A stretch of 64,000 bases of DNA from an uncultured Sphaerochaeta sp. (GTDB taxonomy: Bacteria; Spirochaetota; Spirochaetia; Sphaerochaetales; Sphaerochaetaceae), in NCBI RefSeq assembly GCF_963677075.1, contig NZ_OY781873.1, forward strand, positions 1,674,001 to 1,738,000, written 5' to 3'. The notes beneath the pieces were generated by a model, which was given only the letters and a program-made list of their open reading frames with translations, did not search any database and was not told the origin of the DNA. Below, piece by piece: positions 9,532 to 17,850 of the stretch (positions are counted from its first letter, which is position 1; every line of letters begins with the position of its first letter). The position numbers and the translations under genes are program-made.

Positions 9532-12198
9532 TTAGGCTTCCTGGTACACCCTTCCGTAGAAACAGTCCAGGTAGAGTTGCTTGATCTCGCCGATCAAGGG
9601 GTAGCGGGGGTTGGTTCCCGTGCACTGGTCATCGAATGCTTTCACTGCAAGCTCGTCAACCACGGCCAGGAAGTCCTCCTCCTTGATGCCCCACTCCTTG
9701 ATGGAGGAAGGGATGTCAAGTTCCTTTTTCAGCATCTCGATTCCTGCAACCAAGGCCTCAACTTTCTTGTCCTGGCTGTCCGTTGCCGTAGTCTTGATGT
9801 AGGGAGTATTCTCCTGTTCATTTACCACCATGGCAATGTAGTCAGCAGCTCTAGCATATCTGCTGATAGCGGAGGGGTACTCGTACTGCGGGAAGGAAGC
9901 CTGTTTTGTAGGGTTGTCAGTCGCATTGTAGCGTATGACGTTGCACAGCAACAGCGCATTTGCCATACCATGGGGAATATGGAACTGGGCTCCCAACTTG
10001 TGTGCCATCGAGTGGCAGACTCCCAGGAATGCATTGCTGAAGGCCATACCCGCGATGGTCGAGGCATTGTGTACCTTCTCGCGTGCCTTCTTGTCCGTTC
10101 CATCCCTATATGCCTTTGGCAGGTACTTGAAGATGACACGGGCCGCTTCAAGGCTCAATCCATTGGTGTAGTCGGTAGACATACTAGAGGCAAGTGCCTC
10201 CAAGGCATGGGTCAATACATCAACACCACAGCTTGCGGTCAACCCTTTTGGCATTCCCATGGCAAGCTCACTATCCACAATCGCCATGGTCGGGGTAAGT
10301 GCATAGTCTGCAATTGCGTACTTCATCCCACTTTTCTCATCAGTGATGATGGCAAAGGGAGTAACCTCACTACCGGTACCACTGGTGGTAGGTACACATA
10401 CAAGCTCGGCTTTCTTTCCCATGTTCGGGAAGGCGTAGATTCTCTTCTGGATATCCATGAACCGCAATGCAAGCCCATCGAACTGAACCTCCGGATGCTC
10501 GTAGAGCAACCACATGATCTTTGCAGCATCCATCGGGGAACCACCGCCAAGACCGATGAGTACATCAGGTTTGAAAGCATTTATCAGTTTCATTCCCTCT
10601 GTGATGGTGCCCAAGGTAGGGTCAGGTTTCACCTGGTGGAACGTCTCGCATTCGATACCCATGGCATCAAGCGTGTCAGTGATCTTATCCACCATACCGC
10701 TGGTGAACAGGAAGGAGTCGGTGATGATGAATGCGCGCTTCTTACCCTTCAGCTCGCCAAGGGCAACAGGCAGACAGCCGTACTTGAAATACGTCTTTGG
10801 TGGCAGTTTGAACCAGAGCATGTTTTCCCTCCTGGCAGCTTCGGTCTTGATGTTCAACAGGTGTTTGGGTCCTACGTTCTCACTGATCGAGTTATTGCCC
10901 CAGGAACCACAGCCAAGGGTGAGGGAAGGCTCCAGACGGAAGTTGTAGATGTCCCCAATGGCTCCCTGGCTTGCAGGCATGTTCACCAACACACGGCTGG
11001 TCTTTACGGTCCTGCTGTAGGTGTCAACCTTCTCTGTCTCATTCTCATCTATGTAGAGGACACTGGTATGCCCGTAACCACCCAAGGCAACCAAGGTTGC
11101 TGCCATGTTGGTTCCCTCCCCATAGTTGTCACATTTATACATTGCCAATACAGGACTGAGTTTCTCGTGGGCAAAAGGCTCCGAAGCATCGGCATGTTCC
11201 ACCTCCCCGATAAGGACCTTGGTGGTCTCGGGAACGGTGAATCCAGCAATCTCTGCGACCTTGGAAGCTTTCTGTCCAACAATGGCTGGGTTTACAGTTC
11301 CACGCTTTGGGTCGAGGATGACCTTGCGAAGCATGTCAGCCTCTTTCTTTGTGAGGAATCGTGCACCACGATCAGAAAACTCTTTCTTTACTGCATCATA
11401 GATGTCCTTGTGGCAAATTACTGCCTGTTCACTTGCACAGACCACTCCATTGTCAAAGGTTTTGCTCATGAGAATCGAACTGACCGCCATCTTGACGTCT
11501 GCGCTCTTGTCCATAAGGGCAGGGGTATTGCCTGGACCAACCCCGATGGCGGGAATGCCGGAGGAGTAGGCACTCTTTACCATCGAAGGGCCACCGGTGG
11601 CAAGGATAAGATTCACCAGCTTGTTTTTCATCAGGTAGTCTGTTTTCTCAATGGAAGGTTCATCGATCCAGCCGATGATGTCCTCAGGGGCCCCTGCTTT
11701 CACTGCAGCTTCAAGGATCACACGGGCTGCTTCACAAGTGCACTCCTTTGCTCGTGGATGTGGGCTGAAGATGATGGCGTTACGGGTCTTTAAGGCGATC
11801 AAGCTCTTGAAGATTGCGGTACTGGTAGGGTTGGTGGTAGGGATGATACCGCAGATGACGCCCTTCGGCTCGGCAATCTTCTTGATACCGAATGCCTGAT
11901 CCACCTCTATGATACCACAGGTCTTGTCATCCTTGTACTTGTTGAAGATGTATTCAGCGGAGAAGTGGTTCTTGATGACCTTGTCCTCCACAATGCCCAT
12001 GCCGGTCTCTTTCACTGCCATTGAGGCCAACTTTATGCGCTCGTCGTTTGCTGCTATTGCAGCAGCGCGGAATATGGCGTTGACCTGTTCCTGGGAATAG
12101 GTAGCGAATTTGGCTTGTGCACGTTTTACTCGTTCGATCATGTCCTGGAGTTCTTTCTGTCCTGCAAAAAGCTCTTCAGTTTGTTTCTTATCAGCCAT
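9532..12198 (-). CDS. adhE: Bifunctional acetaldehyde/alcohol dehydrogenase
   Basis: An 888-residue fusion that reduces acetyl-CoA to acetaldehyde and then ethanol, regenerating NAD during fermentation. The N-terminal aldehyde dehydrogenase half has its catalytic Cys in GVVCASEQAVI. The C-terminal iron-dependent alcohol dehydrogenase half has GGGSPMDAAKIMW and the metal-binding His/Asp series (GVDVLTHALEA, CHSMAHKLGAQFHIPHG). The ATG at 12198 follows AACGAGGAG. AdhE usually forms spirosome filaments. A promoter-like element lies just upstream. Its presence points to mixed-acid or ethanol fermentation. Confidence 0.97.
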   Translation of the reverse strand: MADKKQTEELFAGQKELQDMIERVKRAQAKFATYSQEQVNAIFRAAAIAANDERIKLASMAVKETGMGIVEDKVIKNHFSAEYIFNKYKDDKTCGIIEVDQAFGIKKIAEPKGVICGIIPTTNPTSTAIFKSLIALKTRNAIIFSPHPRAKECTCEAARVILEAAVKAGAPEDIIGWIDEPSIEKTDYLMKNKLVNLILATGGPSMVKSAYSSGIPAIGVGPGNTPALMDKSADVKMAVSSILMSKTFDNGVVCASEQAVICHKDIYDAVKKEFSDRGARFLTKKEADMLRKVILDPKRGTVNPAIVGQKASKVAEIAGFTVPETTKVLIGEVEHADASEPFAHEKLSPVLAMYKCDNYGEGTNMAATLVALGGYGHTSVLYIDENETEKVDTYSRTVKTSRVLVNMPASQGAIGDIYNFRLEPSLTLGCGSWGNNSISENVGPKHLLNIKTEAARRENMLWFKLPPKTYFKYGCLPVALGELKGKKRAFIITDSFLFTSGMVDKITDTLDAMGIECETFHQVKPDPTLGTITEGMKLINAFKPDVLIGLGGGSPMDAAKIMWLLYEHPEVQFDGLALRFMDIQKRIYAFPNMGKKAELVCVPTTSGTGSEVTPFAIITDEKSGMKYAIADYALTPTMAIVDSELAMGMPKGLTASCGVDVLTHALEALASSMSTDYTNGLSLEAARVIFKYLPKAYRDGTDKKAREKVHNASTIAGMAFSNAFLGVCHSMAHKLGAQFHIPHGMANALLLCNVIRYNATDNPTKQASFPQYEYPSAISRYARAADYIAMVVNEQENTPYIKTTATDSQDKKVEALVAGIEMLKKELDIPSSIKEWGIKEEDFLAVVDELAVKAFDDQCTGTNPRYPLIGEIKQLYLDCFYGRVYQEA

Positions 12199-12230
12199 GA
12201 TGTACTCCTCGTTAGGTTTCTTGGCTACAA

Positions 12231-12258
12231 TGTATAAAAATATATCTAATAAGGTCAA
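12231..12258 (-). promoter_or_regulatory. Putative sigma-70-type promoter of adhE
   Basis: On the minus strand TTGACC, a 16-bp AT-rich spacer and TATACA lie 33 bp in front of the adhE start. No TTGTGA-N6-TCACAA Rex operator was seen around it, although Rex control of adhE is common in other bacteria. Confidence 0.5.
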
Positions 12259-12298
12259 TACGATTTAAAAAATAAAAGGAATAAAATGACGAAAGAAA

Positions 12299-12324
12299 AT
12301 GCACTAAATATCAGATTAGTGCAT
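12299..12324 (-). terminator. Hairpin between the HepI-like gene and adhE
   Basis: ATGCACTAA pairs perfectly with TTAGTGCAT around an 8-base loop. On the minus strand it is followed by TTTTCTTTC, so it may terminate the upstream operon (13877-12398). It could alternatively be an operator for adhE; its low GC content keeps both readings open. Confidence 0.45.
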
Positions 12325-12397
12325 ATATAAATGAAATAAATTGGAATATATTATAAATAAAATAACAGAAGTATTAAATAATATTACTGGATAGAAC

Positions 12398-13513
12398 TTA
12401 ATATACTATTAAGCTAATGAGTGAGACAGCTAGTACTCCCAAAACAATAAAAAGGAACAGTGGGATGTTGATTGGCTTTTTATGCGTGGTAGGAGGTGTT
12501 TTATCAGTGCCTTTCCCACTTGCCGTTGCCTGCAGTGCCTGGTCCACGCGTTGTATGACAGAACCCTTTGTTTCACGGAATGATCGGGTGAGTAGGCTGA
12601 AATAGGCAAGGGTGAGGGCAAGCAGGGTGCCAGCCTTGCCTTCAATCTTTGGATTACTTGCACTCAGGCTCTGGCTGGCTGAGAGGAGGGAAAGCAGGCG
12701 GAGAGCCTTGGTAAGGGCAATCGTAAGCGAGCCTTCAGTGAATGCAAGCGTTCCCATGCTGAACAATACCTTCCCATTTGGTTCAAAAAGACTTAATACA
12801 ACCAGCGAGAAGATAAGCATAAGGGCTGGTATGATCCGGATCCTTCTCCCGGCGACCCATTGCAGGAGATACATCAGTGCGGTGATAAAAGCAAGTGTGA
12901 TGAGGCCCTTCGCGAGCAGGATTGCGACAATGGCAAGCAGAGAGGCAAATAGCAGATGTTTGTGAGAGACCTTTTCTTCGGTTGGAGGTATGGAGAGGGA
13001 AAGGGTTCCCTGTGTGAGCGCTTTTCCCGTTGTCCCCCTCTGCAGATAGATCTCAGCAAGAAGTCCCAACGCAAAGCTGGTGACCATGCCCAGTGCAAGC
13101 ATAAGCGGTGCGGCTATCCAGATGGAGGGACCATAGGCAACCCAGGAAGCAACCTGGAGTTGGGACAGATTGCTTACAAAGGCCCCAAGCAGGGAACAGC
13201 CAACAAGGCTGACCTTAAGTCCAAGGAGTTGCTTGGCCCCTTTCATGGCGATACCGCTGCTCAGGGTGCCTGCAAGGGAAATCAGGAAGAGGTAGGAGAA
13301 GAGTGTTCCGCTTACCATGCCTTGGCCGACTGCCTTGAGTAGCAGGATGATGAAGAAAGGACCGAAGGACATACCGTCGAGAATGATAAGAAGGGGAAGG
13401 TTTGCCAATCCCAAACGAAGGAAGGGAAGGGGCTTGGGGATGAGGTACTCCAAGGTGGAAAGCAGGAGGGTGGTAGCGCTGATGAAGGCGATTTTTCTCT
13501 CAGTTTGCGACAT
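12398..13513 (-). CDS. Gx/heptaprenyl diphosphate synthase component I-like membrane protein
   Basis: A 371-residue polytopic protein. The first ~165 residues match the Gx transporter/HepI family, whose members resemble ECF S-components (LRLGLANLPLLIILDGM; AVGQGMVSGTLFSYLF). The remaining half is hydrophobic with an extra C-terminal TM helix, longer than the family's usual ~170 residues, so it looks fused to a second membrane domain resembling a CbiQ-like region. Two adjacent ATGs overlap the end of the NusG-II gene; 13513 has the better distance from GGAGG. The true substrate is unknown. Confidence 0.65.
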   Translation of the reverse strand: MSQTERKIAFISATTLLLSTLEYLIPKPLPFLRLGLANLPLLIILDGMSFGPFFIILLLKAVGQGMVSGTLFSYLFLISLAGTLSSGIAMKGAKQLLGLKVSLVGCSLLGAFVSNLSQLQVASWVAYGPSIWIAAPLMLALGMVTSFALGLLAEIYLQRGTTGKALTQGTLSLSIPPTEEKVSHKHLLFASLLAIVAILLAKGLITLAFITALMYLLQWVAGRRIRIIPALMLIFSLVVLSLFEPNGKVLFSMGTLAFTEGSLTIALTKALRLLSLLSASQSLSASNPKIEGKAGTLLALTLAYFSLLTRSFRETKGSVIQRVDQALQATASGKGTDKTPPTTHKKPINIPLFLFIVLGVLAVSLISLIVY

Positions 13514-13877
13514 CATCAACCTCCAGGTTCTCGCTTTCACTGCCTACGATGGTAAGCAGTACTTGGTTTGGAAGGCACGCTATCCAGGAACGTGCATTTG
13601 AAATAGGTTTCTGGAAGGTGCAGCTCTTGGTGGGGCAGGCGGAGTCCTCGATATGGGCGTGACCATCCTCGATGACTATGTGGGTCTCACCCAGTGGCCC
13701 CTGTACGGTAATCTCACGATCGACATCGAGACTGTAGCGGTAGGTGGCTTCGCTGCTCTGGACTTGCACATACCCGCTTCCCCCGCCGGCAGTCTGCCTG
13801 CTGATGGCAACAAGGGCAAGAATGCAAAGGGCAAGGATGAGAGTGTCTCCAATGAGGGTTTTCCACCTGAGTTTCAT
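13500..13877 (-). CDS. NusG domain II-like single-pass membrane protein
   Basis: A 125-residue protein with an N-terminal TM anchor (residues 9-27) and an outward NusG_II domain with the characteristic line YSLDVDREITVQGPLG and two cysteines in SACPTKSC, then a third near LPNQV. This family is regularly found beside Gx/HepI and FMN-transfer (ApbE) genes; here the Gx-like gene overlaps its 3' end. Its biochemical role is not established. It is divergent from the two-component operon. Confidence 0.75.
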   Translation of the reverse strand: MKLRWKTLIGDTLILALCILALVAISRQTAGGGSGYVQVQSSEATYRYSLDVDREITVQGPLGETHIVIEDGHAHIEDSACPTKSCTFQKPISNARSWIACLPNQVLLTIVGSESENLEVDDVAN

Positions 13878-13986
13878 TGGCCAAGTGTAGCGCGGAAGCC
13901 TATCCAGTGCAATAGACGGGTGTTTTGGTCGGATATCCCCACACGCGTGCAGAATGGATGAACTATGTGATTATCAGCTGTTGTAT

Positions 13987-14016
13987 TTGACAGTCAGTAC
14001 ACACCCTGTCTATTAT
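13987..14016 (+). promoter_or_regulatory. Strong sigma-70-type promoter of the two-component operon
   Basis: A perfect -35 TTGACA and a -10 TATTAT are separated by 18 bp, about 90 bp before the first response regulator. This is one of the best promoter matches in the window. Confidence 0.65.
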
Positions 14017-14104
14017 TAAGAGGAAATATGAAGATAATGTGGAGATATGTGTTGAATCCACAAGAATGCTTGTCAGACGAGCAAAGGTATGGTGATGTTG
14101 CATT

Positions 14105-14836
14105 ATGAAGATGATTTATGTCGTTGACCCCACAGTTGAGGATCGAGAAGGGGTGAAACAGTATCTCGAGCTTTCAGGATACGAGGTGCATGTGTTTGAG
14201 GATTTGCATGCTGTTCAGGTAGCCATAAGTCGTCAAGTTCCTGACTTGATGCTCCTGGAAGTGCAATTCTCTGATGGGGATGGGTTCAGTTACATCAAGA
14301 AAATGAAGCAGACCCATTCATTTCCGGTCATCTTCGTGACTAGCAGGGTTGCTGAGAGTGATCGCATCCTAGGTTTTGAGTTGGGGGCTGACGACTATGT
14401 ATGCAAGCCGTTCAGCTTCAAGGAGCTGGTGCTCAGGGTGCACGCACTGTTTCGCCGAATTGATGTCAGTGTTTCCTCCTACCGGGGAGGATCGACGTGG
14501 GTGTTGGCAGGGTCTGTATTGCAGTTCGACGAGGTAAGTCACCTCTTCACCTTGGACGGATCGCAGATACCGCTTACTGCTGCAGAGTGGAGGATTATGA
14601 GTTATTTGGTGAGCAATAGTGGAATTCTCATCACCCGCTCACAGATTTTGGAGCACTGCTTTGATTATAGTTTTGAGTCGTATGACCGAATTGTCGATAC
14701 CCATGTGAAGAATATGCGCGCAAAGATGGGACCCATGGGACCACAGTGGATCGAGACAGTCAGGGGATATGGTTACCGGTTCGCCGGTAAGAGTACTTCC
14801 AGTCTTCCCGGGAAGGGAAGCGAAGGGCAGGAATAA
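14105..14836 (+). CDS. OmpR-type response regulator with pseudo-receiver domain
   Basis: A 243-residue protein: receiver domain (1-120) plus winged-helix DNA-binding domain (130-230, ending VDTHVKNMRAKMG and TVRGYGYRF). The receiver is degenerate. At the phosphoacceptor position it has Glu52 (LLEVQFSDGDGF) where its neighbour has Asp, and the acidic pocket reads VVDP instead of an acidic pair. Thr79 and Lys101 (VCKPF) are kept. Glu may mimic phosphorylation, so this protein is probably constitutively active or works only by pairing with the next protein. It is first in an operon with a paralogous regulator and a kinase. Confidence 0.88.
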   Translation: MKMIYVVDPTVEDREGVKQYLELSGYEVHVFEDLHAVQVAISRQVPDLMLLEVQFSDGDGFSYIKKMKQTHSFPVIFVTSRVAESDRILGFELGADDYVCKPFSFKELVLRVHALFRRIDVSVSSYRGGSTWVLAGSVLQFDEVSHLFTLDGSQIPLTAAEWRIMSYLVSNSGILITRSQILEHCFDYSFESYDRIVDTHVKNMRAKMGPMGPQWIETVRGYGYRFAGKSTSSLPGKGSEGQE

Positions 14837-14839
14837 CCG

Positions 14840-15553
14840 ATGGCAGAGACACAGGACCTTATATATATAGTAGAGGATCATGAAGTGATCCGTGAGGGGG
14901 TTCGCCAGTACCTTGAACTCTCGGGGTATCACGTCAAGGGGTTTGCAACCCTTAGGGCGGTTCGTGAGGCTGTCGCCAGCCAGATCCCCTCCCTGCTTAT
15001 CCAGGATGTCATGCTCCCTGACGGGGATGGGTTTGCTTTTGTGAAACAGCTCAAGGAGAAGTGTGACTGTCCGGTGATTTTCATGACTGCACGTAGTGAG
15101 GAGAGCGACAGGATCCTTGGGTTTGAACTCGGGGCTGATGACTATATCTCAAAGCCCTTCAGCCCAAAGGAGCTGGTACTCAGGGTGCAGGCAGTGCTTA
15201 GGCGATACCGAAACAACAGTTACAGCCCAAGTGATGGCTTTCTTTACGTCAATGACCACTCAATGCGCTTTGATGAGACCGATCATCAACTTCTGGTCGA
15301 TGGAAGGGAGGTTATCCTGACCGCTGCTGAGTGGAGGATTCTTGCATTCCTGATCGAAAACTCACATCATTTGGTTTCTCGTTCCCAAATTCTTGAGGAG
15401 TGTTTCGACTATGCTGTCGACTCCTATGAACGGGTGGTCGATACCCATATCAAGAATATCCGCTCCAAACTTGGTGAGGGCCCTTGGATCGAGACGGTCC
15501 GTGGCTACGGCTATCGTTTTATTGGGCATGAGAAGGAAGGCGCAGTGCTATGA
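14840..15553 (+). CDS. OmpR-type response regulator, canonical receiver
   Basis: A 237-residue paralogue of the preceding gene; receiver with acidic pair E12/D13 (IVEDHE), phosphoacceptor D56 (LIQDVMLPDGDGF), Thr and Lys (ISKPF), followed by a winged-helix effector domain. The two receivers share long identical stretches such as ESDRILGFELGADDY, so they arose by tandem duplication. It starts 4 bp after the previous stop and overlaps the kinase gene as ATGA, so it is the expected phosphorylation partner of that kinase. Confidence 0.93.
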   Translation: MAETQDLIYIVEDHEVIREGVRQYLELSGYHVKGFATLRAVREAVASQIPSLLIQDVMLPDGDGFAFVKQLKEKCDCPVIFMTARSEESDRILGFELGADDYISKPFSPKELVLRVQAVLRRYRNNSYSPSDGFLYVNDHSMRFDETDHQLLVDGREVILTAAEWRILAFLIENSHHLVSRSQILEECFDYAVDSYERVVDTHIKNIRSKLGEGPWIETVRGYGYRFIGHEKEGAVL

Positions 15554-17046
15554 GAAGGCAGTTCGTAAGGCTCTTCCTGGGATTCGTATTGGTGGTTGCC
15601 GTTGTGGTGGGTATCCAGACTACGGTATTTTTGGTGACTATCCACCACCAGCGACTCAACTGGACAGAGTCTGTTTTCCAGGACTATCTCTCTGCACTGA
15701 GTAAAAATCTGTCAGCAGGGTTGGAGGGTCGCAACTACTCCCTGATGAGTTTGGAGGAGGTCCTGCTGCGCTCAGCCGATGACCGGGTCAGTGGGTTATA
15801 CATCCGCAACCCTGATGGGACAGTGGCCATCGCCTATGGCATGACCAGTGGTGGTGCCTCCCTACCGGTTCCTCCCTCTGATGAGTTTGAGGGTATGCGG
15901 CCGATGATGAGTTCACCTGCAATGCAACGAGCCCACCAGCAGATCTCAGAACAAGGGTTCTCAGCAAGCGAGATGCACAGTTCTGTCTATGAGGTGCATA
16001 TTGAAAAGGATTCCGAAACATCCTCTCTCTCGGTAAACCAACAATCTGCATCACAGACACATACGATACTCCTTCCTCCCCAGGTGAAGGCTACCGATAT
16101 TGCCGGAAGCTTGGTCATCTCCTACAACGATGAGGTGATAGCCCTGGTGGATGTGCTCACCTTTACTCCCTTTACCTACAAGAATACCGGGTACCTCTTC
16201 AAGGGCTTGCTCTTTCCAATTCTCTGGGCGATGCCGATTGCATTTGTCATTGCACTTATGATGGCAGCTTCCATTTCGAAGCGGAGCGAGCGCTATACCC
16301 AGGGAATCCAGAAGGCGCTGGAGCAATTGAGCAGTGGAGAGAACGGGGTTGAGCTCCCCAAGACCAAGATAGATGAGCAGCGTGTGATCAATGACTCGAT
16401 CAAGATGCTTGATGAGAACCTCGCCCAGCATAAGCGAAGCCGGCAGGCGTGGCTCAGGAGTATCTCCCACGACCTGAATACGCCGGTTGCCAGCATGAAA
16501 CTGCTGCTTGATGGAATTGCTGACGGGGTATTTCCTGCAGATGAGAAGACCTTGCTGTCACTCAAGAAAGAGAATGATGCACTTTCAGCTCGAATTGCCC
16601 AGGTTGTGCTGTACAGTAATCTCCAAAGTCCCGATATGAAGGTAACAAGAGAGGAGATTGCAATTCCTTCCTTCATCCAACAAGTGTTCTCTTCATTAAC
16701 CGAAGAGGAACAAGATCGTGTTTACCTTGATGCCGATGAAGCTTCACTAAAAGGAGATCAGAATCTGCTCAGCTATGCTTCCCGTGCCATGCTCTCCAAT
16801 GCCTTGCAGTCGAGCGAAGATTCAGTTGGCTGGTCCATTGGGAAGAACACCATGACCTTCACCAACAAAGGGACGATCGCAGGAGACATAGATTTCTTTG
16901 AGCCCTGGAGCAAGGGGGACGCCAGCCGAGGTTCCTCCGGCAGTGGCTTGGGCTTGCCTATCACTGCCCAGATCATGCGTCTCCATCATGGGAATGCAGA
17001 GATCAGTCAGAGAGAAGGAGAGGTAGTGGTAAGCCTCAGATGGTGA
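15550..17046 (+). CDS. Membrane sensor histidine kinase
   Basis: A 498-residue kinase: N-terminal TM (8-28), periplasmic sensor region (about 30-210) with no recognised fold, second TM (about 215-240), HAMP-like linker, H-box SISHDLNTPVASM near residue 310, an N-box (MLSNALQSS) and a G-box GSSGSGLGLPITAQI. The His is followed by DLNTP rather than the common ELRTP. It acts with the regulators encoded just upstream; the signal is unknown. Its last 11 bases overlap the convergent phosphoesterase gene. Confidence 0.92.
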   Translation: MRRQFVRLFLGFVLVVAVVVGIQTTVFLVTIHHQRLNWTESVFQDYLSALSKNLSAGLEGRNYSLMSLEEVLLRSADDRVSGLYIRNPDGTVAIAYGMTSGGASLPVPPSDEFEGMRPMMSSPAMQRAHQQISEQGFSASEMHSSVYEVHIEKDSETSSLSVNQQSASQTHTILLPPQVKATDIAGSLVISYNDEVIALVDVLTFTPFTYKNTGYLFKGLLFPILWAMPIAFVIALMMAASISKRSERYTQGIQKALEQLSSGENGVELPKTKIDEQRVINDSIKMLDENLAQHKRSRQAWLRSISHDLNTPVASMKLLLDGIADGVFPADEKTLLSLKKENDALSARIAQVVLYSNLQSPDMKVTREEIAIPSFIQQVFSSLTEEEQDRVYLDADEASLKGDQNLLSYASRAMLSNALQSSEDSVGWSIGKNTMTFTNKGTIAGDIDFFEPWSKGDASRGSSGSGLGLPITAQIMRLHHGNAEISQREGEVVVSLRW

Positions 17047-17578
17047 GGCTCATCATCTCCTTGCCGCTCTCCAGCTCATGGATGGTAAACGTACTGTCTT
17101 CCAACAAACAATAGCTCGCTGGATACCCTCCCTTTGGAAGGGATACTGAGCCTGGGTTGATGAAAAACATTCCATCACGCTCCTCAGCTACAGGAATATG
17201 GGTATGCCCACTGATGACAATCGTTCCCAGGGTAAGAGGAGGCAACTCCTTGTGCCCATGATGGAGATAGATCAAGCGGTCACCAACTTGTTCCAAGTGC
17301 ATGATTGCACTGTCTGAGAGCATGGGGAATTCCAATACCATCTGGTCAACTTCGGAATCACAGTTCCCACGTACAGAAATTAACGATTCTTTCACACTAT
17401 TTTGTAGCCTGCACGCTTCTTTTGGGTTATACTCATAGGGAAAGGCATTTCTTGGGCCATGATAGAGAAGGTCCCCGAGCAGTATTAGCTTGGAGGCTTT
17501 GGTTGTTTGAAAGATATTCAGGAGTGTATGCATTGCATATGCACTTCCATGGATGTCGGAGGCAAAAAGGTATATCAT
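17036..17578 (-). CDS. YfcE-like metallophosphoesterase
   Basis: A 180-residue calcineurin-type phosphodiesterase with all metal-binding blocks: FASDIHGS at the start, LLGDLLYHGPR, RGNCDSEV, and SGHTHIPV near the C-terminus. Length and ending (NPGSVSLPKGG) match YfcE/MJ0936-type enzymes, which hydrolyse phosphodiester model substrates; the physiological substrate is unclear. The frame extends upstream to 17725, but the ATG at 17578 gives the family start MIYLFASDIHG. Confidence 0.88.
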   Translation of the reverse strand: MIYLFASDIHGSAYAMHTLLNIFQTTKASKLILLGDLLYHGPRNAFPYEYNPKEACRLQNSVKESLISVRGNCDSEVDQMVLEFPMLSDSAIMHLEQVGDRLIYLHHGHKELPPLTLGTIVISGHTHIPVAEERDGMFFINPGSVSLPKGGYPASYCLLEDSTFTIHELESGKEMMSLTI

Positions 17579-17850
17579 ACTTATATGATAATGAAATCGA
17601 TTATGTACGGCAATAATGTTGACAAACGAAACGATAGTGTCTGTGTAACCTTCGCAAATTTCACACAAAAGGAATTTATGCACACAAACCACACACAAAC
17701 ACCATTTAGCTTCACACTTACTCAAACAACATCACTTGTTCCTCATATTAATCTATCATTTGCACAATCTATGTCCATTGTACTCACAAAGTGCATCAGC
17801 ATACTGATGTTACAAATAAACTCTCACGCAAAAAAATGGAGATTTACGTC
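17579..17850 (+). other. Gene-free G-poor leader upstream of the outer-membrane protein
   Basis: This 272-bp stretch holds no convincing gene. From about 17650 to 17840 the plus strand is rich in A, C and T with very few G (CACACAAACC-like runs), which predicts an unstructured 5' leader for the highly expressed-looking gene at 17851. A TTGACA lies at 17619-17624 with only a weak -10 partner. Confidence 0.4.

Noticed and set aside
9577..11793. A 738-residue open frame on the plus strand opposite adhE
   Set aside because: It mirrors the adhE coding frame, has no ribosome site and no recognisable protein features; adhE is certain on the other strand.
12199..12397. Rex operator upstream of adhE
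   Set aside because: No TTGTGA-N6-TCACAA-like sequence was found in the intergenic DNA.
17578..17725. 49-residue N-terminal extension of the YfcE-like protein
   Set aside because: The family starts at the ATG of 17578 (MIYLFASDIHG); the extension translates the leader region of the divergent gene.
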